Assembly (NCBI RefSeq): GCF_030503735.1
Contig: NZ_CP073096.1
Coordinates: 496,001-560,000, forward strand
DNA: 64,000 nt
From: Corynebacterium tuberculostearicum
Lineage (GTDB): Bacteria; Actinomycetota; Actinomycetes; Mycobacteriales; Mycobacteriaceae
Direction of reading: 5' to 3'
Position numbers and translations under genes: made by a program. The notes below the pieces were generated by a model. The model searched no databases. It had not been told where the DNA came from and saw only the letters and a program-made list of their open reading frames with translations. Below, piece by piece: positions 47,489-56,813 of the stretch (within the stretch, counting starts at the first letter, position 1; each line of letters starts with the position of its first letter).

Positions 47489-47536
47489 ACCCCCACGAGC
47501 CCCGACCACATACGTGGTTGGAAGGCATGTGGGGGT
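47489..47536 (+). terminator. Terminator after DUF4190 copy 2
   Basis: ACCCCCAC pairs with GTGGGGGT, with an inner ACCAC...GTGGT hairpin, followed by CTTAATG. Confidence 0.6.
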
Positions 47537-47668
47537 CTTAATGTCTCGTGGAAGTCGCACTGTCACTTGGCGTCGGTAAGTGCGTTTCCGAGCGGAACTA
47601 GGAGAGGGGATTAACCTTGTTTCGATAATTATTGCACGGTGTTCAAGATGCTGGGCTACGATACCTGC

Positions 47669-48406
47669 ATGGCAGAAACCTCGACTGTGCTGATGAGTAT
47701 TAAGATGCGTGCAAGCCTTGAAGGTAGGCATATCTCGGGCGCTGAACGCATCGTGGAACCACACCTTGTTCCTAGCGTGAGTTCTGAGCTTGCAACCCGG
47801 GCGTTGCGGCATGAGAAGGGCGTGCCGGATTCCATCAATATCGCTACGAAGGCGGTTGCACCAAGCAACATTATTTATGTCAACGCCTTGAATGTCGGTA
47901 CTCGGGACTGCGAGAACCCGGAGTCTGCACAAACAGCGATGATGGCCGTGCTCGCTAAGGACAACCATGTTTCCGAGAGCGCAGCCCGCCGAGGTATCGA
48001 GCTTCTGTATCGCGCCCGCGATATGCGCGGTGCCAGTATCGTCTGCGCTGAAACCGGTGAGCGTCTAGACACTCATGGGCAACGAGGCGTTCGGGTGGGA
48101 ACATTTGATTGGGCTGATTCCCTTTGTGCCGAGTTGAAGAACCATCGGGCTGATGCCGTTGCTTTAGCATCCAAGGCTCTTGCTGCGCCGGGCATTGTCG
48201 CGGAAGTCTGTATTTCCGATGACCCGAGCTACACCACGGGTTATGTTGCGGTCGAAGGTTCCTACACGGCTTTGCGCAACGTCAAGGCTGAAGGCGGGAA
48301 ACAGGGTGGACGTGTCTTGTTCTATTCAGGCGCACTTAGTGCACTTCCGGAGGCAGAGCAGTGGCTGCGTGAAAAGCCTGTCCTTGTGGAAGGTTCTTGG
48401 CAATGA
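47669..48406 (+). CDS. bioW: 6-carboxyhexanoate-CoA ligase (pimeloyl-CoA synthetase)
   Basis: Activates pimelate to pimeloyl-CoA, the first step of the BioW-type biotin route. About 245 residues. It follows the Bacillus BioW pattern: IKMRASLEGRHISGAER at the start, then RGVRVGTFDWAD and the adenylation/product-editing segment ALASK...VAEVCISDDPSYTTGYVA. The frame continues up to GTG 47639 and ATG 47648, but ATG 47669 aligns with known N-termini; no ribosome site is near it, so the message may be leaderless. Stop overlaps the bioF start. Confidence 0.9.
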   Translation: MAETSTVLMSIKMRASLEGRHISGAERIVEPHLVPSVSSELATRALRHEKGVPDSINIATKAVAPSNIIYVNALNVGTRDCENPESAQTAMMAVLAKDNHVSESAARRGIELLYRARDMRGASIVCAETGERLDTHGQRGVRVGTFDWADSLCAELKNHRADAVALASKALAAPGIVAEVCISDDPSYTTGYVAVEGSYTALRNVKAEGGKQGGRVLFYSGALSALPEAEQWLREKPVLVEGSWQ

Positions 48407-49581
48407 GCCTGGAAGACTGGGCATTCAGTTCTAATGCTTCGTGGTGTGAGCGTGGTCTGGAAAGAACCGAAAGGGTCATTAGCGGTAGTCAAAGTCCGCG
48501 CACCGTGGCCGATGGACGTGAAGTGCTGCTTGCGGGATCGTCTGACTACCTGGGGCTCGGGACGAATCGCGCGCTTGCCAACGCGACCCACGAAGCAACG
48601 CTGCGCGCCGGGGTGGGGTCGGGAGGATCGCGTCTGACTACGGGCACGAGTGACTATCACGTCGCGCTCGAGCGTGATGTGGCTGGGTTTGTCGGTGCGC
48701 CGGCAGCGCTCGTGTTCGGTTCGGGTTACCACGCCAACATGGGAGTAATCCCTGCGCTTGCTGCAGCTGCGCGAGATTGTGGCGAGAGGCTTTCTATTTT
48801 CTCTGACGCTGATAATCATGCGAGCATCATCGACGGCATCCGGCTGGCCAAGTCGAGCTATCAAGGGGTCCGATCATCTGTTTATTCGCACCTCGACGTG
48901 AAAACCTTAGAAGAGCAGCTTGCTGCCGATGCATCGGAGCGCCGATTGATTGTGAGTGACGGCGTATTTTCCATGTCTGGCGAGCTTGCGAATCTCCATG
49001 CGCTTCAGGAACTTGCTCAGGATTACAACGCCTGGTTGATGATCGATGATGCGCACGGGATCGGCACACTTGGCAGAAATGGACGCGGCGTTTGTGAGCA
49101 TTTTGATTTGCCCTTGCCGGATATCTATATCGGTACCACGAGCAAAGCCTTAGGGGTGGCGGGCGCTTTCGTTTCGGGCAGTGAGCCACTTATCGAGCTA
49201 TGCCGCCAACGCTGCCGCAGCTATGTCTTCTCAACGTCCATGCCGCCATCGCAGGCGGCTGCTCTTAGTGCGGGGTTAGCTCTCGTTCCTTCGCGAGTGC
49301 AACGGCTTGCCCGCGTCGTGCACAACCTTCGGCAGCGTCTGCGGGCGAACGGATGGAAAGTGGTGGACTCGCCCGCGCCTATTATCGTCTTGCCGGTAGG
49401 CGCTGAGAACGCAGCTATGGAGTGTGCGGCACAGGCGGCTGAAAGGGGAGTAATTGTTTCTCCGATCCGCTATCCGTCGGTACCGCTCGGACAGGCATTG
49501 CTAAGACTTACGGCTCATGCCGACTACTCCGAGGATGATATTGCGCTCATTGTCGATGCAATAGGCCCCGTGCCTCAATAA
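48403..49581 (+). CDS. bioF: 8-amino-7-oxononanoate synthase
   Basis: PLP enzyme condensing pimeloyl-CoA with alanine, the second step after BioW. 392 residues of the alpha-oxoamine synthase family: SSDYLGLGTNRAL, SGGSRLTTGTSDYH, FGSGYHANMGV, DGVFSMSGELA, DDAHGIGTLG and the PLP-lysine motif TTSKALGVAGAF. ATG 48403 overlaps the bioW TGA (ATGA), so the two are translationally coupled. No bioA, bioD or bioB is in this window. Confidence 0.94.
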   Translation: MSLEDWAFSSNASWCERGLERTERVISGSQSPRTVADGREVLLAGSSDYLGLGTNRALANATHEATLRAGVGSGGSRLTTGTSDYHVALERDVAGFVGAPAALVFGSGYHANMGVIPALAAAARDCGERLSIFSDADNHASIIDGIRLAKSSYQGVRSSVYSHLDVKTLEEQLAADASERRLIVSDGVFSMSGELANLHALQELAQDYNAWLMIDDAHGIGTLGRNGRGVCEHFDLPLPDIYIGTTSKALGVAGAFVSGSEPLIELCRQRCRSYVFSTSMPPSQAAALSAGLALVPSRVQRLARVVHNLRQRLRANGWKVVDSPAPIIVLPVGAENAAMECAAQAAERGVIVSPIRYPSVPLGQALLRLTAHADYSEDDIALIVDAIGPVPQ

Positions 49582-49595
49582 CGAGACCGCGGCGC

Positions 49596-49847
49596 TCACC
49601 ACAAAGTAACCATCACGATGAGAGTTAGTTTCATCAGTGCTGCCTGCCAGATGATGTGATGGCCGGAGGCACTAAACCCTGGGGCGGTGAAGATGTTGAC
49701 GAATTGCGTGGTCAGCAATGCTACGACTATTGCGGAAAAGCGATGGCGCAGACGGCGTGGAAGAGGAAGGAAAGTTGCGTGAAGCCTGGCGTCTTGCGCT
49801 CACGCACCACGGATTTCACGAGAGGGACGGTGCCTGAAAGTACAACG
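49596..49847 (-). pseudogene. Fragment of a membrane protein (frameshifted)
   Basis: On the minus strand two frames join into one hydrophobic C-terminus: SVVRERKTPGFTQLSFL continues, after a shift near 49743, as FSAIVVALLTTQFVNIF and ends LMKLTLIVMVTLW-stop. The N-terminal part is missing. Family not identified. Confidence 0.5.
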
Positions 49848-50029
49848 CTAGGAACGCGAAGCTGAGTCAGGCCCTGCTATCGTCTCTTTCGCCTCGAGCA
49901 CTCGGTCGTGCAGCTTCACGAATTCTCTCTGCTGTTCACGACTGAGCGGATATGGGTTCTCTTTGAGCCATTGCAGCCCCTCAGGGGTGATTTGTGTGAC
50001 CGCGCGCTCTACGAGAGTGTCTGATGAGT
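49848..50029 (-). pseudogene. Fragment resembling a winged-helix domain
   Basis: An open stretch of about 58 codons with no start. It reads DTLVERAVTQITPEGLQWLK then REFVKLHDRVLEAKE. The ITPEG-x-x-WL pattern resembles the N-terminal winged helix of Mrr-type restriction proteins. This is a weak resemblance; it may be a 3' remnant. Confidence 0.35.
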
Positions 50030-50146
50030 GGATTCAGCAGAAACGTTACATATCGTTGCCGCCTAGAGCAGACCAAGGCGTTGATCACAGCTAAAGTCAT
50101 CGACGCCGACACCACCACCCCGGCAGGCAAGGAGATTGCAGCCTAA
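50024..50146 (+). CDS. Tiny 40-codon frame, uncertain
   Basis: ATG to TAA, beginning MSGFSRNVTYRCRLEQTK and ending PAGKEIAA. The TAA overlaps the ATG of a 14-codon frame (MTNHTQARAGRDPC). The polar composition looks protein-like, so it may be the end of a lost gene. No ribosome site. Confidence 0.25.
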   Translation: MSGFSRNVTYRCRLEQTKALITAKVIDADTTTPAGKEIAA

Positions 50147-50279
50147 TGACCAACCACACCCAGGCCCGTGCCGGACGCGATCCCTGCTAACAGATCACCG
50201 ACGATTCGAAAGAATTCATACACCACCTACGCGGACTTGACCACGTCGACTCGAACAGGAAGACGTAGTCACTCCGATT

Positions 50280-51118
50280 CGCTCTTGCGTAAATGAAAAG
50301 CGTACGGGGCTTATCTCGACGCCTGTTTCACCGCGTAAAGATACGAAGCTTGATGCTGCGCCAGAAGAGCTTTCGAAATTAGACAAGCCGACTAAGCCCA
50401 CCGCACCCACCCCGCTGGATCAGGCTAAGAAGCATGAAGAAAAGCTCAAGATATCCCAGCCTCAGCAGGTAGATACTGATTCACAGACTCTAAGCAAGAG
50501 TCGCATGAAAGAACCAAGGTTGGAGTCGACTCACTTAGTGAGACTTCGCGCCTGCGATCTTCAGTTACCGAAGATTCTGCTTCTTCAACTGAGAAGTCGG
50601 CTTCAGATTTGCTCGATACGCTCGTTACGGTGGCAAGCCTTTTGGGTGTTGAAACAAGCGAATTTGAAGAACCGGAAGATCTGGTCTACGCGATCACTGA
50701 CGTGGCAGACCGTGCTCAGGGGCAGGTGAAGAGTCTGAAGGAGTATGCCAACGAACTCGAAGAGCAGCGTGGGGCTGCGGTCCGAGAAGCTGAGGATTCT
50801 CAACAGTACTGGGAGACTCTTACTCAAGAACTTGATTAATATCAGCGGAATGAATTCCGATTGTGGAAATACAGCAGCAAATTGGCACAGCAACTCGCAA
50901 CGTATGATGCGCCACCGGGAGTGTTCGAGGTTGAAGAGGTGGAACCCGCTTCGACACTTCAGGAGATGCTTGAGCAATTGAAGAAGGGGCTTTCCCGCAC
51001 ATGGAGTTCTCGGGTGACCCAGCAAAAGCAAAGAAACTCGATCAGCGTTTCTCGTCGTCTTCCATTGTGCAGAACGCATGGTTGGCAGTCCAGTCCCTTG
51101 AAGTGTTCTGCGAGGTCA
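50280..51118 (+). pseudogene. Decayed gene for a coiled-coil protein
   Basis: Three open pieces in different frames join into one protein-like sequence of about 275 residues. Piece 1 (to about 50480) is Pro/Lys/Thr-rich (KLDKPTKPTAPTPLDQAKK). After a frameshift, piece 2 is acidic and coiled-coil (SLKEYANELEEQRGAAVREA) and meets a TAA at 50837. The same frame continues LWKYSSKLAQQLATYDAP. A second frameshift near 50990 leads to HMEFSGDPAKAKKLDQRF and NAWLAVQSLEVF. That ending recalls actinobacterial proteins with an FTGD...AW-x-AL-x-AL motif. Its 3' end is lost at the junction with the permease. Confidence 0.65.
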
Positions 51119-51900
51119 AGCTCCAGTGGTTGCGCACGCTGCGCGGGCGTGGTGAAGGAGAACAGGATGACTTCGGCGCTCATGACGGTCATGATCGCGG
51201 CGTACGGCACGCCCCAGATAAGCCACTGCGTGAAGGTGATGGGGTCTTCGCCGCTGGTGGTGAGCACCTGGACCGTGGTGGGGATGAGCAGCGCGAGGAC
51301 CTTGGTCAGCCACGGCTGCGTTTGGGCCACAGTAGTGGCCAGTGCTCCGAACACGGGGAGCAGGAGTGCCGCGCGTCCGCTCGTGGCGGGCACCGCGAAG
51401 GCCGTGGCGGCGGCGAGGGCAGCGACCGTGTGGACGAGCACACGGGGAGTGACGGCGTGGGTGCAGGCACGTGCCGCAATGCGCACCGCCAGGCCGGTCT
51501 GCGTGACGGCCGCGGCAAGGACGAACGCGCCGATGAGCAGCCACGTGAGCGAGGCGCCGAGCGGGGCGAAAAAGTCTTCGGCGGTCAGCGCGTCGCCGAC
51601 CACGAGCGCTACTGTGGCGGCCAGCGCCACGAAGGTGTCATTGATCTTCGTGGCCATCCACGCCCACTCGGCGAGTGGGAAGACTGTGGCGACGAATGGG
51701 GCGTTGCCACCCAGCGGCGTGACCGCCGCCCATGCGCCGGCGGCGGCCGCGAGAGCGGCGAGTGTCTGGAGCGCGCGGCGGAAGAGCTTTTTGGGCTTGC
51801 TGGGCTGGTCTTGTGCGGGCGTCGGTCTTACGTCGTCCGGCCCGCGGTGTTGGTCCACAGGGCCCGCCGTGAACGACGGATGGGAAAGCAGGGTAGTCAT
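50959..51900 (-). pseudogene. Truncated, chimeric SLC13-type anion permease
   Basis: The 313-codon frame begins like an SLC13/DASS permease: after a 40-residue polar leader come helices LALAAAAGAW-like, FVALAATVALVVGDALTAED, LTWLLIGAFVLAAAVTQTGL and the loop VPATSGRAALLLP. The normal second half is missing. LIPTTVQVLTTSGEDPITFT suggests an internal deletion, and after about residue 260 the frame runs into the antisense of the decayed coiled-coil gene. The start has AAGGAG. Expressed or not, it is unlikely to transport. Confidence 0.65.
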
Positions 51901-52395
51901 CGGTTTCTCCTTGAGTTAAAAAGTGATGGAACTCAAGGTAGAACCGGGGCGTGAAGCCGCGATGAAGTCAGGATGAGGAAGCTTTCATCTCACTCTGAAC
52001 TGCGTTGTCGTGCGTTGGAGTCGCTGCTACAGCCATTCCGGTGCGGGGAAGGTACCGCCGGTGACGACGTAGACGATCTTCATGTCGGCGCTTCATGACG
52101 GCGTAGATGAGCCAGACGATGAGCAGTGGCGAGAGTCCGGCGACGACGGCGAGGATTTTGAGCGGGGTGGAGCGTGCGGTCGAAGGTGAGCCTTGCGGTC
52201 ATCACGCAGGTACCGCGCTGCACTTTGCACAGCCGGAGACCACTCTGGTAGATGCTCGGCATGCGCTGGGGTGGCAACTGAGGGGGCGGGGAGTCCTAGG
52301 GACGCGAAACCCCCTCCGCGCCGCGCCCGGATGGGGCGGCGGGGAGGGGGCATCGGCAAGCGCTGCGTGCGCTTCGGCTCACGAAACGGCTCGGG
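51901..52395. other. Gap between permease remnant and sigA
   Basis: About 495 bases without an intact gene. It holds a small minus-strand membrane-protein remnant (51968-52198), a variant of the dispersed decamer family at 52346 (GGCATCGGCAAGCGC), and GC-rich sequence past the sigA stop. No clear terminator. Confidence 0.55.
51968..52198 (-). pseudogene. Remnant of a small membrane protein
   Basis: A 76-codon open stretch without a usable start codon. It has one membrane helix (LAVVAGLSPLLIVWLIYAVM) followed by a basic tail (KRRHEDRLRRHRRYLPRTG). It lies directly ahead of the truncated permease on the same strand and may have been its partner. Confidence 0.4.
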
Positions 52396-53853
52396 TTAGT
52401 CGAGGTAATCGCGCAGAACCTGTGAACGAGATGGGTGGCGCAGCTTCGACATCGTCTTGGACTCGATCTGGCGAATGCGCTCGCGGGTAACTCCGTAGAC
52501 CTGGCCAATCTCGTCTAAAGTGCGCGGCATGCCGTCGGTCAAGCCAAAGCGGAGGCGAACCACGCCGGCTTCACGCTCGGACAGCGTAGTCAGCACGTCT
52601 TGGAGCTGATCCTGCAGCAAGGTGAAGGATACGGCGTCGACCGCGATGACGGCCTCGGAGTCCTCGATGAAGTCACCCAATTGGGAATCGCCTTCGTCGC
52701 CGATGGTCTGATCCAAGGAGATAGGTTCGCGTGCATATTGCTGGATTTCGAGAACCTTTTCCTCGGTAATATCCATCTCCTTTGCCAGCTCCTGCGGGGT
52801 GGGCTCGCGGCCCAAGTCCTGCAGCAGCTCGCGCTGGATGCGGCCCAGCTTGTTGATGACTTCCACCATGTGCACCGGAATGCGGATGGTACGGGCCTGG
52901 TCAGCCATGGCGCGGGTAATAGCCTGGCGGATCCACCACGTGGCGTAGGTAGAGAACTTATAGCCCTTGGTGTAGTCAAACTTTTCTACTGCACGGATAA
53001 GGCCCAAGTTGCCTTCCTGAATAAGATCCAAGAAGGCCATGCCGCGGCCGGTATAGCGCTTGGCCAAGGAGACAACTAGTCGTAGGTTGGCCTCCAACAG
53101 GTGATTCTTAGCCTTGCGGCCATCACGGGCGATGCTGCGCAGGTCGCGCTTTTCCATGGGGGAGAGCTTGGCAGCCTTATCGCCTTCGGCGCGGGCCTTT
53201 TCCATCTCGTCCATGCGGTGTTGTGCGTAGAGACCGGCTTCGATGCGCTTGGCCAAGGAAACCTCTTGCTCGGCGTTGAGCAGAGCTACCTTACCAATCT
53301 GCTTCAGGTAGGCACGTACAGAGTCAGCAGAAGCTGTCAGTTGTGCATCCTTGCGCGCTTGGCGCAGCGCTGCCGACTCCTCTTCGTCCCAGACGGAAGA
53401 AGAGTCTTCCTCTTCGTCCTCATCGTCTTCGTCCAAGTTCTCTTCTGGGTCCTCGCCGGCTTCGAATTCATCATCGTCTTCGATGTCCGCATTGGTGGGA
53501 TCGAAGTCGACGTCTTCATCGTGCTCGTCTTCTTCGAGCTCTTCGTCTACCTCCGGCTGCGCCTGCTTTTCGGACTCGGCTGGGGACTCTTGCTTTTTGG
53601 CCGCGGACTTACGGACCGTCTTTTTAGTGGCCTTCTTGGCGGACTTCTTCGCAGTCTTTTTGGCCGACTTCTTAGTGGTCTTTTTTGCGGTCTTCTTGGC
53701 TGTTTTCTTAGCGGTCTTTCTGGCCGTCTTTTTAGCCGTCTTCTTCGCGGTTTTCTTTGCCGGCTTCTTGGCGGTCTTCTTTGCAGGAGTAGATGCCTCA
53801 GCGGCGTTTTCGCCCTCGCCGAGTGCCTCGTCTGAAGATTCAGTGGCTGCCAC
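52396..53853 (-). CDS. sigA: Primary RNA polymerase sigma factor SigA
   Basis: Housekeeping sigma-70, 485 residues. Conserved regions: [19 protein letters not shown] (2.1-2.2), [20 protein letters not shown] (2.3-2.4), and 4.2 [19 protein letters not shown]. The first 90 residues are an extended Lys/Ala repeat ([12 protein letters not shown] pattern, more than a dozen units), followed by an acidic stretch ([20 protein letters not shown]). These make an unusually long region 1.1 replacement seen in corynebacteria and relatives. A paralogue, SigB, lies 16 kb upstream. Synteny with ppgK is conserved. Confidence 0.97.
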   Translation of the reverse strand: MAATESSDEALGEGENAAEASTPAKKTAKKPAKKTAKKTAKKTARKTAKKTAKKTAKKTTKKSAKKTAKKSAKKATKKTVRKSAAKKQESPAESEKQAQPEVDEELEEDEHDEDVDFDPTNADIEDDDEFEAGEDPEENLDEDDEDEEEDSSSVWDEEESAALRQARKDAQLTASADSVRAYLKQIGKVALLNAEQEVSLAKRIEAGLYAQHRMDEMEKARAEGDKAAKLSPMEKRDLRSIARDGRKAKNHLLEANLRLVVSLAKRYTGRGMAFLDLIQEGNLGLIRAVEKFDYTKGYKFSTYATWWIRQAITRAMADQARTIRIPVHMVEVINKLGRIQRELLQDLGREPTPQELAKEMDITEEKVLEIQQYAREPISLDQTIGDEGDSQLGDFIEDSEAVIAVDAVSFTLLQDQLQDVLTTLSEREAGVVRLRFGLTDGMPRTLDEIGQVYGVTRERIRQIESKTMSKLRHPSRSQVLRDYLD

Positions 53854-54053
53854 GTACGCCCTTTCGACTAACTTCTTGATTGAAACAGCTCAGTGCGCCC
53901 TAGTCGGGCGCTCGTGCATCAGTGTGATGTTAGCGCGTTGTGGCCTTATGCAGGCCAGACACGCCCTAGAGCTATTTAACTTAGGATCGACCGCCCAGTA
54001 TAGAGGATCTTTCCATTCCGCCGGTGGATAGGGTCACCAGCAGTGCGTGAATA

Positions 54054-54812
54054 TTATGGTTTCAAACCTTCTACCGCCGCCATCGCTGCTCCGACAATTC
54101 CTGCGCGATTGCGCAGTTGTGCAGGCATGACGGGGGTTTCAATATCAAGGTGTGGGCCCCACTTTTCAAACTTGCGGGAAATCCCACCCCCGATGAGGAA
54201 GGCCTGCGGGTTAAAGAGCTTTTCATATTCCGCGAGGACCTTGTTGAGCCGTTTAGTCCACTGCTTGTACTTGAGTTCCTCGCGGTCCTTTACGGCCGAG
54301 GACGCAATTTTCTCAGCCTCGTCATCGCCCACCGTGAGGTGCCCCAGTTCGGTATTGGGGAACAACTGGCCGTCCAGGAAGAAGGCCGAACCGATACCGG
54401 TGCCCAGGGTTAGGAAAATTACGGAGCTCTGCTTGGCGATGTCCTCTCCGTAGGCGACCTCGGCTATTCCCGCCGCGTCGGCGTCGTTAAGCACGGCAAA
54501 ATCTGCATCCAGGTAGTCCGCAAAGAGTTCTGTGGCGTTGACCCCAATCCAGTCCTTGGAAATATTTGCCGCAGTCTCGACTTCTTGGTTGCGAACCACG
54601 GAAGGCAGGGTGATGCCAACGGGGCCGTCCCACTGTTTTTCCTGCACGATGTGGGCTACCACCTTGGCAACATCGTGCGGCGTAGATGGCTGTGGGGTGG
54701 CGATCTTCATGCGTTCACCCACGAATTCGCCGGTGGCAAGGTCCACCTCAGCGCCTTTAATGCCGGAGCCGCCGATATCGATGCCGAAGGAATGGCCAGA
54801 AAGAGTAGTCAT
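54054..54812 (-). CDS. ppgK: Polyphosphate glucokinase
   Basis: ROK-family kinase phosphorylating glucose with polyphosphate or ATP; in C. glutamicum PpgK is the main glucokinase. 252 residues: phosphate motif [25 protein letters not shown], and [16 protein letters not shown] followed by TELGH. ATG 54812 is fixed by the family N-terminus; the frame stays open upstream but antisense to the phosphatase gene. It is divergent from that gene, with only 34 bases between starts, so both may be leaderless. Confidence 0.95.
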   Translation of the reverse strand: MTTLSGHSFGIDIGGSGIKGAEVDLATGEFVGERMKIATPQPSTPHDVAKVVAHIVQEKQWDGPVGITLPSVVRNQEVETAANISKDWIGVNATELFADYLDADFAVLNDADAAGIAEVAYGEDIAKQSSVIFLTLGTGIGSAFFLDGQLFPNTELGHLTVGDDEAEKIASSAVKDREELKYKQWTKRLNKVLAEYEKLFNPQAFLIGGGISRKFEKWGPHLDIETPVMPAQLRNRAGIVGAAMAAVEGLKP

Positions 54813-54846
54813 GCCCGACAGTCTAGAAGAAGGCACAATAGTTGGC

Positions 54847-55698
54847 ATGACTGAGCAGATCGATTTTCTCCAATTGCGGGATTTTGCCGTTTCTACCGCC
54901 GCGCGGGCTGCGGAGTTAATTACTGCGCGGCGCGCAGAACTCGTAGCAGGCGAGGGCATCGCGGCGCATACCCACACCAAGTCCAGCGACGTAGATCCAG
55001 TAACGGAGGTCGATACCGCGACAGAGGAGTTCATTGCCACCACCATCCGCACCCAGCACCCCGGGGACGGAATCTTTGGCGAAGAAGGCGCCAATGTGGA
55101 ATCGACGAGTGGTGTTACCTGGATTGTCGATCCGATTGACGGCACCGTGAATTTCCTCTACGGAGTGCCGGACTACGCCGTATCCATTGGTGCAGAGTAC
55201 CAAGGGCACCTCGTAGCTGGCGCAGTGGTCAACGTGGCGCGCGGGCGCACCTATGCTGCCGCAGCCGGCCAGGGTGCCACGGTAACCGGCCCAGACGGAA
55301 TTGAGCACGCACTGCGGTGTGGCCAGACACAAGATCCTGCGTTGGCCTTGGTTGCCACCGGCTTTGGTTACGGAGCTGACCGGCGTGCGGCCCAAGCGGA
55401 GCTTCTTACCAAGCTTCTGCCTAATGTGCGTGATATTCGCCGCATCGGCGCTGCCGCGCTCGACCTATGCAGGGTGGCAGAGGGAACCGTTGATGCCTAC
55501 TTTGAGCACGGCATCAACGCGTGGGACTTCGCTGCTGGGGCAATCATTGCCCGCGAGGCAGGTGCAGTGGTGCGCCATCCAGGCTTTGATAAAGGCTCCG
55601 CTGACGGTGAACTTACCTGGGCCGCGGGGGCAGATTTGGCCCCCGCATTCGAAAAGCTTTTAGCAGCGCACGGGGCCACGGACGCGCTGCGGGGGTAA
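54847..55698 (+). CDS. Inositol-monophosphatase-family enzyme
   Basis: Mg-dependent phosphatase, 283 residues. Metal motifs: GEEG (after IFGEEG), [15 protein letters not shown] and the C-terminal [17 protein letters not shown]. Close relatives next to ppgK in corynebacteria act on myo-inositol 1-phosphate or a related sugar phosphate; inositol feeds mycothiol and phosphatidylinositol mannosides. The exact substrate is unresolved. Divergent from ppgK. Confidence 0.93.
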   Translation: MTEQIDFLQLRDFAVSTAARAAELITARRAELVAGEGIAAHTHTKSSDVDPVTEVDTATEEFIATTIRTQHPGDGIFGEEGANVESTSGVTWIVDPIDGTVNFLYGVPDYAVSIGAEYQGHLVAGAVVNVARGRTYAAAAGQGATVTGPDGIEHALRCGQTQDPALALVATGFGYGADRRAAQAELLTKLLPNVRDIRRIGAAALDLCRVAEGTVDAYFEHGINAWDFAAGAIIAREAGAVVRHPGFDKGSADGELTWAAGADLAPAFEKLLAAHGATDALRG

Positions 55699-55810
55699 TA
55701 GTTTTCCACGCCGGCGAGCGGTGAGATGACATCGAGCCATTTGTGCTTTACTATGCGCGATCGATAAATACCCATTCCTTAAAGCAACTTGACCATTAGG
55801 GGCGTGCATT

Positions 55811-56101
55811 ATGGCCACCGATTATGACGCACCGCGCCGGCGCGCGGAAGATGAACTCGAAACTGACTCCCTAGAAGGACTCAAAGCCGCTGAGAGCGAT
55901 AACAACGGCATGGACGATGACGGAGAAATCGTCGAAGCATTCCAGCCGCCATCAGTAGACCTCACGGGCGAGGAGCTTAATGTTGAGGTAGTTCCACGTC
56001 AGGAAAATGAGTTTACTTGCGGTTCGTGTTTCCTAGTGCAGTCCAATAAGCGTTACTCCCACGAAGAGGACGGCCAGCCAATCTGCAAGGATTGCGCCTA
56101 A
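55811..56101 (+). CDS. DUF4193 family protein
   Basis: A 96-residue acidic protein of an actinobacterium-specific family. It opens MATDYDAPRRRAEDE and ends with four cysteines in two CxxC pairs (TCGSC and CKDC) that probably bind zinc. Strongly conserved in corynebacteria and mycobacteria next to ppgK/dut, with no known function. It has its own terminator. Confidence 0.9.
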   Translation: MATDYDAPRRRAEDELETDSLEGLKAAESDNNGMDDDGEIVEAFQPPSVDLTGEELNVEVVPRQENEFTCGSCFLVQSNKRYSHEEDGQPICKDCA

Positions 56102-56121
56102 AGGAATACGCAGTAGAAACG

Positions 56122-56165
56122 AAACCCCGCACTCGGCAACTTTTCACCTGCCGAGTGCGGGGTTT
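56122..56165. terminator. Bidirectional terminator
   Basis: A 17-bp perfect stem from AAACCCCGCACTCGGCA and its complement, with T-tracts on both strands, between convergent DUF4193 and DUF3093 genes. Confidence 0.92.
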
Positions 56166-56212
56166 GTTGTAGAAGCCACCACATTTTCTGTGGTGTGCTA
56201 AGTCAATAAAGA

Positions 56213-56749
56213 TTAGTGCTGTTCCGGAACGAAAGCGTGGAGCAAAGCCTCCGGATCCTTCGAGGCGATGAGCCAATAAGGAGTATCGTCCTCTGGATCA
56301 TTGAGCACCATCATGGCGTGCTCATCCACCCAAGCGTGGGAGACCAAAAACGCTGCGGGATCGAATTGTGGACCCAGCGCATTGCGCCGCGCAGATTTGG
56401 GAACGGTGATAGACCGCGACACGACGTCGTTGGGCAACTGGGCATCTTTGACCGTGAGCCAACGCGTTCCATCCGGGTCACGCTCTACCTTGATGACCGT
56501 ATTGGACCAGGTAATAAGTACCCACACTGCGATAGCGCCAAGGAGGATCGCGGGAATAATGGTCCACCACATGGAGCGGTTAAGGCCGGCAGTAGCGGAA
56601 GTAAGTGCCACGATGGCGGCGGCGAATAGCCAAAAGTACCAAGGGACCCACTGGCGTTCGCGGTAGAGCACTTGAGAGTCCACCGTGCCCTGTGCCGAAG
56701 CGGCGCTTGACGGTGCCGGAGTTGCGGAAGTAGCAGATGTATCAGACAC
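56213..56749 (-). CDS. DUF3093 membrane protein
   Basis: A 178-residue protein with a Ser/Ala/Thr-rich N-terminus, a conserved [13 protein letters not shown] entry to the first helix, a second helix ([19 protein letters not shown]) and a cytoplasmic domain ending [19 protein letters not shown]. This is the DUF3093 signature. In actinobacteria it is divergent from dut, as here. Function unknown. Confidence 0.9.
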   Translation of the reverse strand: MSDTSATSATPAPSSAASAQGTVDSQVLYRERQWVPWYFWLFAAAIVALTSATAGLNRSMWWTIIPAILLGAIAVWVLITWSNTVIKVERDPDGTRWLTVKDAQLPNDVVSRSITVPKSARRNALGPQFDPAAFLVSHAWVDEHAMMVLNDPEDDTPYWLIASKDPEALLHAFVPEQH

Positions 56750-56813
56750 GTCTAGTCAGTCTAGTCCACACGCGCCGCAGAATGAACCTCTCAAGGCAGG
56801 TAGGATTGGCCAG

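Larger units (their letters stand above)
49582..50279. other. Gene-poor stretch with fragments only
   Basis: No intact gene in about 700 bases after bioF. It contains the membrane-protein and winged-helix fragments and the tiny 40-codon frame listed separately, plus a second 14-codon frame starting in TAATG at 50146. No promoter or transposase was recognised. Confidence 0.6.

Noticed and set aside
47489..47536. Possible 6C-type RNA
   Set aside because: C-runs are only five long and sit in a simple terminator stem.
51001..51954. 317-codon plus-strand frame opposite the permease remnant
   Set aside because: Gly/Arg/Glu/Asp-rich with no motif; the minus strand has recognisable membrane helices.
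53101..53835. Plus-strand frame with Leu/Phe/Val repeats opposite sigA
   Set aside because: It is the antisense of the Lys/Ala repeat, giving a false membrane-protein look.
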